A stretch of DNA of 23,514 nt. It comes from Leptospira sp. (lineage in GTDB: Bacteria > Spirochaetota > Leptospiria > Leptospirales > Leptospiraceae). Shown piece by piece: positions 1-8,521 of the stretch. Where the stretch lies: NCBI GenBank assembly GCA_027531445.1, contig JAPZRK010000047.1, positions 1-23,514 of the forward strand, read 5' to 3'. The position numbers and the translations under genes were made by a program. Within the stretch, counting starts at the first letter, position 1, and every line of letters starts with the position of its first letter. The notes below the pieces were generated by a model that worked only from the letters and a program-made list of their open reading frames with translations, ran no database searches and had not been told where the DNA came from.

Positions 1-2020
1 TTAGCAGTGAATTGACTCGATTTTCAATTGGTTGAGACATACTAAAATAAGTGGAAGGAATATGATTGTTTAACTTTTCTTTGAGTACAGACATTAGTTC
101 TTCGCGATCTTTAGCATTCTTCCATTCCGACCTAGGTCTTAATTTAACCATAACAGAGGTTTCTTCGGTTCCTAAAGGTTCTGCGGCAGATTCTCCTCTT
201 CCGACGCGTGATACAATGCTGGAAATTTCTGGGAAGTCTTTGAGTGTTTTTTCAATCTCGAAGTTTAGATTTTTTGAATAGTCTATCGCAGTCGAAGGTA
301 GACGCTTCGCATCAATTTCTATTTCGCCTTCATCTATTCGCGGTAAAAATTCGGAACCTAAACAACTTCCCAATGCAAAGGAAAAAAATACGAGACAAGC
401 TGAGAATAATAGAATGTCTTTTTTGTATCTCCAGCCCCATTTTAATAACAAAATGTAATATTCTTCAATTTTTTCCCATACATGGGCTTTGTGAATAAAA
501 GGCTCCTTATAAAAATAAGCAAGACTTGCAGGAAATACAGTAATGGAAAAGAGGAGTGCACTAGCAAGTGCTAATGCTACGGTAATCGCCATTGGACGAA
601 ACATTCTTCCTTCTACACCTTCCAATACCATCAAAGGTAGATATACGAGCATAATAATTGCTACAGAGAATGCGGCCGCCTTGGCTACTTTTTTACATCG
701 TTCAGAAATTATGGATTCAGTCAGTGTTTGTTTTTCTTTTTCTGTCATCGAATCGGAAAATTGTGAACGGCTTAAATAAAATCCAGCTAACACGGATTCA
801 AGGAGGACAATGGATCCATCAACAAGTAATCCAAAATCAAGTGCTCCGAGCGACATTAAATTTCCGACAACACCGAGTTGACGCATGAAGATAACGGCAA
901 CCAACATGGATATTGGGATGGCGGATGCAACTAAGGCCCCCCCTTTAGCAGTACCGAGTGTGAAGATGAGAGCTAAGAAAACTAAGAGTGCACCTTCTCC
1001 CAAATTGATAAAAACTGTTTTCAGAGCGCGGTTGATGAATTCAGATCTATCATAAAATGGTTCAATTTTCATCCCTTTTGGGAGGGAGGCGGATAATGTT
1101 TTGATCTCGGATTTGACCCTTTCCACAACTTCCCGTGAATTTTGTCCGATCAGCATGATAACGGTTGCGGATACTACCTCCTTTCCTCCCTTTGTTGCAA
1201 TTCCGAATCGTAAAGCGGGACCGACTTCAATTCTTGCAATTTGACCCAATAACAAAGGAATCCCATCTGGGGATGTGCGTACTGCAACTCGTTTTAATTC
1301 TTCTATTCCTTCAAACTGTCCTTCTCCTCTGATGACAAGCTGTTCTACCCCCTTTTGAACATATCCACCACCAGTATTGAAGTTAGCTGATTTGATATTT
1401 GCAAGAATATCAGTAATAGTTAAATTATGGGCCAAGAGCCTTTTGGGATCGATTAGTATTTGGTATTGTTTTAATGTGCCACCAAGCGTATTTACTTCAA
1501 TGACACCTGGAACAGATTTAAGCTTTCGTGATAAAGTCCAATCGATGTAAGTGCGCAATTCCATACTTGAATGTGTTTCAGATGAAAGAATAAATTCATA
1601 AATATCTCCAAGCGCAGTTGAGACGGGTGCCAGTTCGGGGGATCCATATTCTGGGGGAATCAAACCGGATGCTACTTTTAAACGTTCATTTACTAGCTGT
1701 CTTGCAAACCAAATATCAACATCATCTTCGAAAATAACTGATACCGAGCTTACACCAGCTCTTGAAATTGATCGAATCTCCTTGGCTCCCGGTATTCCGT
1801 TTAATTCCAGCTCAATAGGATAAGTGATAAACTGTTCAACCTCGTATGGAGTTAGTGCTGGAGAAGCTGTTACCGCTGTTACCTGAACATTTGTAACGTC
1901 AGGAACCGCATCGATGGGCAACTTTAGGGCATTTAGAAAACCTACCGCACAAATGATCAAACATCCCAAAAGAACCTTTGATTTGTTTTTAATCGAAAAA
2001 TCAACTACTGTTTCTATCAT
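1..2020 (-). CDS. CzcA-type heavy-metal RND efflux permease, N-terminal 673 codons (3' end outside window)
   Basis: Inner-membrane, proton-driven permease of a tripartite metal efflux pump. Reading leftwards from ATG at 2018-2020 the frame stays open to the window edge, where the last residues read MSQPIENRVNSLL, a conserved stretch of CzcA/CusA proteins, so only the C-terminal third is missing. The N-terminus has the first membrane helix and the KLPIDAVPDVTNVQV motif typical of the family. The TM4 proton-relay motif reads DFGLLVDGSIVLLES, with D395, D401 and E408 spaced as in CzcA (D402, D408, E415). This matches the divalent-metal (Zn/Co/Cd/Ni) rather than the Cu/Ag type, but the exact metal is inference. 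The Asn usually following the Glu is Ser here. The upstream neighbour is not the usual CzcB/CzcC pair. No convincing Shine-Dalgarno is visible. Confidence 0.95.
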   Translation of the reverse strand, partial: MIETVVDFSIKNKSKVLLGCLIICAVGFLNALKLPIDAVPDVTNVQVTAVTASPALTPYEVEQFITYPIELELNGIPGAKEIRSISRAGVSSVSVIFEDDVDIWFARQLVNERLKVASGLIPPEYGSPELAPVSTALGDIYEFILSSETHSSMELRTYIDWTLSRKLKSVPGVIEVNTLGGTLKQYQILIDPKRLLAHNLTITDILANIKSANFNTGGGYVQKGVEQLVIRGEGQFEGIEELKRVAVRTSPDGIPLLLGQIARIEVGPALRFGIATKGGKEVVSATVIMLIGQNSREVVERVKSEIKTLSASLPKGMKIEPFYDRSEFINRALKTVFINLGEGALLVFLALIFTLGTAKGGALVASAIPISMLVAVIFMRQLGVVGNLMSLGALDFGLLVDGSIVLLESVLAGFYLSRSQFSDSMTEKEKQTLTESIISERCKKVAKAAAFSVAIIMLVYLPLMVLEGVEGRMFRPMAITVALALASALLFSITVFPASLAYFYKEPFIHKAHVWEKIEEYYILLLKWGWRYKKDILLFSACLVFFSFALGSCLGSEFLPRIDEGEIEIDAKRLPSTAIDYSKNLNFEIEKTLKDFPEISSIVSRVGRGESAAEPLGTEETSVMVKLRPRSEWKNAKDREELMSVLKEKLNNHIPSTYFSMSQPIENRVNSLL

Positions 2021-2073
2021 CTATCATTTACCACTTACGAGTCCAGTCTTAATCGAAAAGTGTTTAGCGACAA

Positions 2074-2523
2074 CTATACTTTTCTCGCATCTAGCTCTAG
2101 CGCTTTGCGTTTCATGATCTTGCGCATGAAAAATCCAACGATAAAAACGATTCCGCCCACGATCACAGGCCACCATGGAGCAGTGGTTCGTTGAAAGAAG
2201 TCATTGATGACTGCTGTTTGGATGGGATTTGAGGGATCGTAGAGGACTTCAACTTTCTGTCCTTTTGCATACTTTTCAAAGCTGTTATTCCAAAATAGCT
2301 TATCTAAAAAGCGAACCGTTTGACCATCTTTCGTTTTGAAAATGACCCAAGCCTGTCTGTAAGGTTCTGTGACTTCTAAGTCATAGACTTCGCCTGTTGA
2401 TTTGAGTCCCTTGCTATCCAAATCTCTTTCAATAGAAAGATTATAAAAACCATATAAAAAAAGTACGATACCGATAGCATACAATACAAATCCGACGTAA
2501 GAGGCATTTCTGTAAGCATTCAT
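2074..2523 (-). CDS. DUF3592-type membrane protein
   Basis: 149 residues with one hydrophobic helix near the N-terminus (about residues 10-28), a central soluble domain of about 80 residues and a second helix (about 116-134) followed by a basic tail (RKIMKRKALELDARK). The central part has the DUF3592 look: STGEVYDLEV near its start, then VIFKTKDGQTVRF and KGQKVEVLYDPSNPIQTAVIND. Function of this family is unknown; the layout suggests an envelope-facing small beta domain held by two helices. It ends 53 bp before the RND pump start on the same strand and may be co-transcribed with it, but a functional tie to metal efflux is not shown. No clear ribosome-binding site precedes the ATG. Confidence 0.85.
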   Translation of the reverse strand: MNAYRNASYVGFVLYAIGIVLFLYGFYNLSIERDLDSKGLKSTGEVYDLEVTEPYRQAWVIFKTKDGQTVRFLDKLFWNNSFEKYAKGQKVEVLYDPSNPIQTAVINDFFQRTTAPWWPVIVGGIVFIVGFFMRKIMKRKALELDARKV

Positions 2524-2605
2524 AATTTCAAAATCATCATCGAAAAAAAAATGTGGTCAAGTCATATTCGAAAATGTAAGATGGTCTTTCTTCAAAAGAT
2601 GAGTT

Positions 2606-3154
2606 ATGAAATTACTCGAACAAACATTTGATTTCACTGAGGAAGATTTCAAAGCTAATCAACGAAATCAGATTACGAAAGTACAGATAAAAAAAATCAA
2701 ATCCGTAGAAAGACTTCTACTCGTGCTAGGTACTTGTTTGGTGTTAATTTTCGGATTCTTAAGCTACCTGACAATCTATTGGTATATCTCAGATATTCCG
2801 ATTCCGATGAAAAATGGGGAGCCCTTTCCGAAACCATTGCTTCTGGGCTTGGGAATTATTTCTTCGATTCTTGCGATAGTAATGGTTGCTGGAACGTTTC
2901 GATTGTTAATGAACTTAGAAACTATTGATAGAGTTGAACATGTTCAATCATTGAAAGCTACTCTTAAGGAAATTGATTACGGTATCACATCTGGAAAAAC
3001 GAGTATCCCATATTTAGTGGTAAAGGGGGTCTCGTTTCGGCATATTGCAAATTATAACCCATCCGTTTTTTCACCTTCGGCTACCTATCGTTTTTATTTT
3101 ACATCGAATAGCAAATGTTTGCTTTCTATCGAAATTCAATCGAGTGATATTTGA
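2606..3154 (+). CDS. hypothetical protein with two membrane helices
   Basis: 182 residues, not recognised. Visible layout: a charged cytoplasmic-looking N-terminus of about 32 residues (LEQTFDFTEEDFKANQRNQ then lysine-rich), helix one at about 34-57, a short loop with PIPMKNGEPFPKP, helix two at about 78-102, then a roughly 80-residue polar tail. The tail (KATLKEIDYGITSGKTSIPYLVVKGVSF, in part) could be a small beta domain. It is divergent from the DUF3592 gene across an 82-bp spacer and its 3' end overlaps the radical SAM gene by 29 bp, tail to tail. Similar topology to the DUF3592 neighbour suggests both may be envelope proteins, but I see no sequence similarity. Confidence 0.7.
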   Translation: MKLLEQTFDFTEEDFKANQRNQITKVQIKKIKSVERLLLVLGTCLVLIFGFLSYLTIYWYISDIPIPMKNGEPFPKPLLLGLGIISSILAIVMVAGTFRLLMNLETIDRVEHVQSLKATLKEIDYGITSGKTSIPYLVVKGVSFRHIANYNPSVFSPSATYRFYFTSNSKCLLSIEIQSSDI

Positions 3155-4142
3155 GCTTATTTTGAAAGTTTATCAAACTGGTTTTATGAAAACATGCTAA
3201 AAAAAATTGGATGATCTCTTCATTTTCTTTGGATGAATACGTAGTGATTTGATTCTTGCGTTCAAAAGGATAATAGATCAAAGAAGAATCTTGTCGAATT
3301 TGTTGGATGCGATTTAAAAATTCAGAATTCATCCGAAACGTTCCAAAGCTTATGTCATACAATTGGTTTAGGTTTATTTCTGAATCCAGTTGATCAATGA
3401 GAGTTTGATACTTTTCTTTCCAATTTTCAACTTTTAGAATCGGATCGATACAAATTCTTACTTTCCAGCCAGCGGACAACGCAGATTTAATGGCGGTTAA
3501 TCTAGCTTTTAAATTGGGAGTTTTAGATTCATTGGTTTTACAAATTGAATCTGGTGAGATTGTCCATGCAAGAATTGCATTATCGATTGGCAGCTGTGCT
3601 GAAATGGCTTGGAAGTTACTCGACTTTGTTCGAATTTCTAAAAGTAAATTGCTCCTACTCCTTGCAAAGTTGATCCAAGCATTAGTCGCTTCAAAAAACG
3701 ATTCTGTGGCAAGTAGATCTGTATCATACGAAATCGCCAAGTAAAGGGATTGATTGGATTTTAAAAAAGCATCTGTCGCATCAAAGTAATCTTCCCAGTT
3801 TACGAACATCACAAGATTTGCGGATGAGAACATCCCTTGGAGGTAACAATAATCACAATCATACAAACAATTGAGCGCCAAGGTATTATAATAAAAATTA
3901 GGTGCATCAAAACTTGGTGAGAAATGGCTGCCTTCGTAAAGGAATTGATCTTTGCGTTTAGCTAAAACTAATTTCTGGGATAGTTTCTGTTCGCGAAAAT
4001 TTTGTCCTCTCCGGTTGAAGATATCTTTGTAATGATCGATCTCAATGATCACACTTGATTTAAAATGTGAAAGGATCGAAAGTGTCCGCGCATGATCTTT
4101 TATTTCCCTTTCAACGTAAATATGAGAAAAAGATTTAAACAT
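3126..4142 (-). CDS. radical SAM protein of the spore photoproduct lyase (SPL) family
   Basis: About 338 residues. The radical SAM cluster motif C92-x3-C96-x2-C99 lies in LNCLYDCDYCYLQ, matching the C90/C94/C97 region of Bacillus SplB including both flanking tyrosines. Further SPL-like stretches follow: FVNWEDY, LEIRTKSSN, then AWTISPD, LKARLTAIKSALSAGWKVR and KVENWKEKY. The SplB hydrogen-donor cysteine (C141, in a CTSD context) is replaced: the matching stretch reads ISYDTD, with no Cys. So it belongs to the family, but DNA photoproduct repair by the known mechanism is doubtful. The frame is open up to 4208, but I chose ATG 4142 because it overlaps the upstream stop (ATGTTTAA), has GGAG 11 nt before it, and puts HIYVE where SplB has VYIE. 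It is translationally coupled to the nucleosidase gene. Confidence 0.85.
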   Translation of the reverse strand: MFKSFSHIYVEREIKDHARTLSILSHFKSSVIIEIDHYKDIFNRRGQNFREQKLSQKLVLAKRKDQFLYEGSHFSPSFDAPNFYYNTLALNCLYDCDYCYLQGMFSSANLVMFVNWEDYFDATDAFLKSNQSLYLAISYDTDLLATESFFEATNAWINFARSRSNLLLEIRTKSSNFQAISAQLPIDNAILAWTISPDSICKTNESKTPNLKARLTAIKSALSAGWKVRICIDPILKVENWKEKYQTLIDQLDSEINLNQLYDISFGTFRMNSEFLNRIQQIRQDSSLIYYPFERKNQITTYSSKENEEIIQFFLACFHKTSLINFQNKLKYHSIEFR

Positions 4143-5016
4143 ATAAAGAATTTCTCCAATCAGAGAATATTTTTTTTGACTGATACTTTTCATTTGGTTT
4201 TTCTTCATCGGAGAGATTAGGGACAGGTACTTGCTTATCCGGATGATTTATTTTATAGTAAAGAATCGATTTTTTAAGTTCAACTAACATTGATTCGGTA
4301 AAATGTAAATTCTCGCCAACTTTTTTAAAACCAGCCCAGTCTTGCATCGAAAGAATTTCTCGTTTTGGAAATACCGTCTCTGAAAGGAATATGTCCTTTA
4401 ACTCGATACATGTCCTATTTATATATCCTTGGACCAAATTTGGATCACACATATAACCTTCTAAGTGATCAGATACTATTTTGCCAATTTGGATTGTCGA
4501 TAAATCAAAGTACACTGATGCGGCTTCAAAAAAACCTGAAGCTTCCATATCAATTAGAGAAGTAGAATGTAGTGATTCTCTTCCCACAGATTGAAAAAAA
4601 GGTGATGGTGACGGAGATATAATTGTAACTGGTTTGTCGAAAGTGGAAATAGAAAGCTCTTTGTGGTTTGAAACTTTTTCTATGCGTTCTGTATAGTAAT
4701 CTCGACCACTCGAAATATCTGTGACTTTATTGATCCAAAAAAAATCTCCTATAGGATAATCTATATTAGGTGCACCGGCAATGCCAATATTCCAAATTCG
4801 AAAATGATCCTTTCTTTTTGATTTGTGAATTTTCTGTGCAAATTCAGTGACAGCCATAGCCATTGCAACTTTGCCAGGTCCAGTAATCGCAATAGAATGT
4901 TCCCTTTCTAATGTATGGTAAAACCGAAAATGGCCTTGTTCTCGGTCTGGTTTTGCATTGAGTGCCTGTATCCACGGCTTCGCCTCTGCGGCGAGTGCAA
5001 AAAAAAGCGCTGACAT
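4135..5016 (-). CDS. nucleoside phosphorylase / MTA-SAH nucleosidase-fold protein
   Basis: 293 residues. The first 210 follow the purine nucleoside phosphorylase/MTAN (PNP_UDP) fold: an N-terminal strand with FALAAEAKPW, GPGKVAMAMAV, IWNIGIAGA, the base/ribose-site signature LIDMEASGFFE (E158), and the catalytic-type Asp in KIVSDH (D183). These residues fit cleavage of an adenine nucleoside such as methylthioadenosine, S-adenosylhomocysteine or 5'-deoxyadenosine; the substrate cannot be read from sequence. The last 80 residues are an extra, charged tail absent from ordinary MTANs. The stop overlaps the radical SAM start by 8 bp, so the two are coupled. Radical SAM enzymes release 5'-deoxyadenosine or methionine, and an MTAN-type enzyme clearing that nucleoside is a plausible link. 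No Shine-Dalgarno is visible. Confidence 0.85.
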   Translation of the reverse strand: MSALFFALAAEAKPWIQALNAKPDREQGHFRFYHTLEREHSIAITGPGKVAMAMAVTEFAQKIHKSKRKDHFRIWNIGIAGAPNIDYPIGDFFWINKVTDISSGRDYYTERIEKVSNHKELSISTFDKPVTIISPSPSPFFQSVGRESLHSTSLIDMEASGFFEAASVYFDLSTIQIGKIVSDHLEGYMCDPNLVQGYINRTCIELKDIFLSETVFPKREILSMQDWAGFKKVGENLHFTESMLVELKKSILYYKINHPDKQVPVPNLSDEEKPNEKYQSKKIFSDWRNSLYV

Positions 5017-5043
5017 AGTCTAAGAATCTAGTAGGTTCATAGA

Positions 5044-5910
5044 ATGCAAAGAAAACTTTTTCTCCTTATCCTATTCACCCTTAGTTCTCTTTCATCAGAA
5101 GAGTTTGGCAAGTCTTTGAATTTAAGAATCATTGAATCAAAATCTAACAAAAATGTTAGCTGGACTGAAGTTTTGACGGCAATGGATGAAGCTGATGTTC
5201 TAGTATGGGGAGAGGAGCATGATGATACCCAAGGACACAGTGCCCAAATAGAGTTTTTTAAAAAGTTTTCAGACCAATTTCCGGTATCTTTAAGTCTAGA
5301 GATGTTAGAAAGGGATCAACAAAATATAACTGATGAATACTATCGCGGACTCATTTCTGAAAAACAATTCCTATCAAGTATCAATCATTGGAAAAATTTT
5401 TCTTCAGATTACCTTCCGCTAGTTCGTTATGCAAAAGAAAGTTTTAGTAACATCATTTGTGCCAATCCACCTCGAAGGTACGTAAATGCGATTTCTCGAA
5501 AAGGAATCATGGCATATTCTGATTTTTCAGATGATGCAATGCGTTTTTTACCTCATGCCTATACACTCGCTCTTTACCAATCCGATCCATATCTTGCACG
5601 ATTGCGCGATGTCTTTCAATCGAGTCCAACAAACCACACGAGCAGTATCTCAACTGAGAATATGATACTTTCTCAATATGTTTGGGACCAAGGCATGGCT
5701 GAATCCGTAACAAAGGAACACTTTCGTACTGGGAGGAAGATTCTTCACATCAATGGACGGTTTCATAGCGATTATGATGGAGGAGTGGTGCATCGTTTGA
5801 AGGCTATGGGTCATAAGGTAGTCGTTTTATCGGTTTTTCCGGAGGGATCAGAGGAGGAGGCAAAATTTGGGAAAATAGCTGATTTTGTAATTTTGACATC
5901 TCGCCGATAA
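5044..5910 (+). CDS. ChaN-like haem-binding (Cofac_haem_bdg) exported protein
   Basis: 288 residues beginning with a signal peptide (MQRKLFLLILFTLSSLSS). The body matches the ChaN/haem-binding uptake family: VLVWGEEHDDTQGH is the family's LGExHD-type motif, followed by SLSLEMLERDQQ, a region of helices with YLPLVRYAKE, CANPPRRYV, and the C-terminal GRFHSDYDGGVVHRL, which carries the conserved His/Gly pattern. Known members are cell-surface or periplasmic proteins that bind haem and are linked to iron uptake; this role is inferred by family. There is no lipobox Cys after the signal peptide, so it is probably periplasmic. It starts only 27 bp from the divergent nucleosidase start and is followed 19 bp later by the PBP gene, suggesting one transcript. 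Confidence 0.85.
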   Translation: MQRKLFLLILFTLSSLSSEEFGKSLNLRIIESKSNKNVSWTEVLTAMDEADVLVWGEEHDDTQGHSAQIEFFKKFSDQFPVSLSLEMLERDQQNITDEYYRGLISEKQFLSSINHWKNFSSDYLPLVRYAKESFSNIICANPPRRYVNAISRKGIMAYSDFSDDAMRFLPHAYTLALYQSDPYLARLRDVFQSSPTNHTSSISTENMILSQYVWDQGMAESVTKEHFRTGRKILHINGRFHSDYDGGVVHRLKAMGHKVVVLSVFPEGSEEEAKFGKIADFVILTSRR

Positions 5911-5929
5911 TCAAAATAGAGAAATTTCT

Positions 5930-8521
5930 ATGCAGACAAATATTAGCCTACCATCTCCAAAATATATTTGTCCTCATTGTAAAAAAGCATCTCGACTGCC
6001 AAATCCACTGCCGCCCTCTGGTTTATTTCAGTTAACTTGTGTTCATTGTAAAGAAAAGGTAGTTCTCAGATTTGAAAACTACAAGTTCCAAGTGGATCGA
6101 ATCATCGCTCCCACGTCGCAACCGAAAGTTCAAAATCTTTCGGTAAATGAGGGTCGGATTGTTGGCTCGGAAGCGAAAATTCCCTCTCAGAACAAACCTT
6201 TGTTTGAAAGAAAAGTCATCAAAGATCCGTCGCCCTCTACCTTTTGGAGTAAGGAGAACTTTGATAAAAAAGTAACGAAACCAAATATAAGAAGTAAAAA
6301 TTTAAAAAAACAAAAAGAAGGATCAATCCTTAAATTTGTATTTGGTTCTGTCGCATTCTCTTTGTTTGTATTTATTTTAGCATTTGCATATTTTATAGCA
6401 GGAGTATTTGAAGTAAGAAAGGAAGTTCCGCAACTTCTCAACGAATTAGCAAAAAATGTTCCTACCAAAATCCTAGATCGACATGGCAATGTTGTTAGTG
6501 AAATTTTCCAAAAAAGAACCTCCACATTACGTTTGCAAGATTATTCGGATGATATGGTTTCGATTCTATTGAACATCGAGGATCAAAAGTTTTTTTATCA
6601 TTCTGGAATTGATTATTCTGCGATTCTAAGAGCATTTGGGAAAAATTTAATCAATTTTAGCTACAAACAAGGGGCATCTACAATAACTCAGCAATTGGCG
6701 CGGATTATTTTAGATGATCGGAAAAAAAGTCTTTCTAGGAAAATTAAAGAAGCTCAGTTGGCGTTTGCTTTGGAAGCCACGCTTTCCAAAGAAGAGATAC
6801 TAGAAACATATATGAATCATGTTTATTTAGGACATGGAGCATTCGGATTCGGTGAAGGTATCAAGTTTTATTTTCAGAAAAATCCGAGAGAGCTTTCAAA
6901 AGAAGAAATTGTATTACTCGCTTCACTTCCTTCCGCACCAAACAAATACTCCCCATTAAAAAATCCTGAAGATTCCTATCGTAGAGTGCGTGCGATTCTA
7001 TCAATGTTTAGAAATAGAGGGATTTACCCTGGTCTTCAAAAAGATAAATTTGTATCCATATACCATCAATTTTCCACAAGATCCCCAAATGAAACCGTGT
7101 TCGGAGTCAGGCAAGATATCGCTCCATATGTAACAGAACATATACGAAACATTCTTTCTGGAATACAAGGGGATAAAAATATTTATGAAAGTGGCGGATA
7201 TGTAGTTGAGACGACATTAGATCGTAATATACAAGAGATGATTGGCCCGACTGTGCGAAGTTATCTGGCAAGGTCACAAAAACAGGGAAAAATTCAAAAA
7301 AAGTTAATTCGTAAAATTCCTGATTCTCCAGAGGAAAAAGCGATCAAACAGTTGTTTGGAGATATGCTGATTGCAAATGAACTCGTTTGGGAAGCAGACT
7401 TTGATGAAAATGAGAAAGAAAACGGCATCCAAGCCGCAGTAGTAGGAATTGAACCAAATACAGGCGATATTTTATTTTTACATGGTGGTGAGGAATTCAA
7501 TAGCAAAAATCAGTTCAATCGTGCCATACAGATGAGGAGACAAACTGGAAGTTCCATTAAAGCTGTGTTATATGCATCGGCTATCGATTCTGGCGCTATC
7601 CAATCTGGAACTAAAATTTTGGATGCTCCACTCTATTATCGTGGTGGCGGTGGAAAGGAGTGGTCTCCAGACAACTTAGGTGGAAATTACGATGGCGAAA
7701 TCTCATTACGAACTGCACTTGTAAAATCGAAAAACACTGCGGCTGTCCAGGTAGCAGAAAAATTGGGATATAGTGGGATAGAGAGATATTTTACTAAATT
7801 TTTTTTCCCAGATCCTGGTGAAAAGAAAGGACGATTCCGCGGAGATTTGTCCCTGGCTCTTGGAACTTTAGAAATTTCTCCGCTCGAAATGGCATCTGCT
7901 TTTTCTGCTTTTACAAATCAGGGTACGATCAAACGTCCACACTTGATCAAAAAGATCACTAATGCCAGAGGAATAGTTGTCTATCAAATCGATGAAGTTG
8001 ATGAATTTAAGTTAAGACTTCCCGAAGAAAGACAAGTGATACGTCCCGACACCGCAGAGGTTATGGTATCACTATTAAAAGATAGTGGTCGTGCAAGTGG
8101 AGTAAGAAACGGCGGTTATACTGGTGAAGTAGTGGGAAAAACAGGTACGACTAACGACTATAAAGACGCCTGGTTTGTGGGGACAAGACCAGACATTTCC
8201 CTTGCGATTTGGGTAGGGTATGACAATCCAAAGTATGGAATGGGTAGTGGGGGATTAGGTGGTGCATTGGCGGCTCCGTTATGGGGAGAAATTGTCCAAC
8301 AAATTGATAAAAATCAATTTTTACCTAAACGAAATTTCACTCCACCGGTTCATAGTAAGTTATTTAAAATTTGTCCAATCAATGGTAAAGAAGCGGGTAC
8401 ACATTGTCCGAATCCGATTTCCGAACTTTATTTATCTGATTATCCACCACCAGGCACATGTAATGAAGACCACCGTCTGCCTAATGTAGATAATAGAGAT
8501 CTAATGAGAAATTTATTCTAA
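5930..8521 (+). CDS. class A penicillin-binding protein (PBP1A family) with N-terminal zinc ribbon
   Basis: 863-residue bifunctional peptidoglycan synthase. Residues 14-40 form a C-x2-C...C-x2-C zinc ribbon (C14, C17, C37, C40), then a basic linker and a membrane helix at about 133-160, so the ribbon is cytoplasmic. The GT51 glycosyltransferase domain has EDQKFFYHSG with catalytic E217, GASTITQQLAR, RKIKEAQLA and ETYMNHVYLG. The transpeptidase has SxxK (S541 to K544 in RQTGSSIK), SxN (S600-K-N602) and KTG (K737-T-G739, in VGKTGTTNDYKDAWFVG). Four cysteines occur in the C-terminal tail (about 820-850). All catalytic residues are intact. Its stop shares one base with the next start (TAATG), so it heads a coupled unit. 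Only the ribbon is unusual compared with enterobacterial PBP1A. Confidence 0.97.
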   Translation: MQTNISLPSPKYICPHCKKASRLPNPLPPSGLFQLTCVHCKEKVVLRFENYKFQVDRIIAPTSQPKVQNLSVNEGRIVGSEAKIPSQNKPLFERKVIKDPSPSTFWSKENFDKKVTKPNIRSKNLKKQKEGSILKFVFGSVAFSLFVFILAFAYFIAGVFEVRKEVPQLLNELAKNVPTKILDRHGNVVSEIFQKRTSTLRLQDYSDDMVSILLNIEDQKFFYHSGIDYSAILRAFGKNLINFSYKQGASTITQQLARIILDDRKKSLSRKIKEAQLAFALEATLSKEEILETYMNHVYLGHGAFGFGEGIKFYFQKNPRELSKEEIVLLASLPSAPNKYSPLKNPEDSYRRVRAILSMFRNRGIYPGLQKDKFVSIYHQFSTRSPNETVFGVRQDIAPYVTEHIRNILSGIQGDKNIYESGGYVVETTLDRNIQEMIGPTVRSYLARSQKQGKIQKKLIRKIPDSPEEKAIKQLFGDMLIANELVWEADFDENEKENGIQAAVVGIEPNTGDILFLHGGEEFNSKNQFNRAIQMRRQTGSSIKAVLYASAIDSGAIQSGTKILDAPLYYRGGGGKEWSPDNLGGNYDGEISLRTALVKSKNTAAVQVAEKLGYSGIERYFTKFFFPDPGEKKGRFRGDLSLALGTLEISPLEMASAFSAFTNQGTIKRPHLIKKITNARGIVVYQIDEVDEFKLRLPEERQVIRPDTAEVMVSLLKDSGRASGVRNGGYTGEVVGKTGTTNDYKDAWFVGTRPDISLAIWVGYDNPKYGMGSGGLGGALAAPLWGEIVQQIDKNQFLPKRNFTPPVHSKLFKICPINGKEAGTHCPNPISELYLSDYPPPGTCNEDHRLPNVDNRDLMRNLF

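Noticed and set aside
66..888. Several plus-strand frames of 70-84 codons
   Set aside because: They lie antisense to the strongly supported RND pump frame and carry no motifs.
1988..2060. TTAATCGAAAA occurring twice near the RND pump start
   Set aside because: An AT-rich 11-mer seen twice, once inside the coding region; not enough to call a regulatory repeat.
4143..4208. Longer start for the radical SAM gene at 4208
   Set aside because: No Shine-Dalgarno there, and it adds residues absent from the family; ATG 4142 has the stop overlap and a GGAG.
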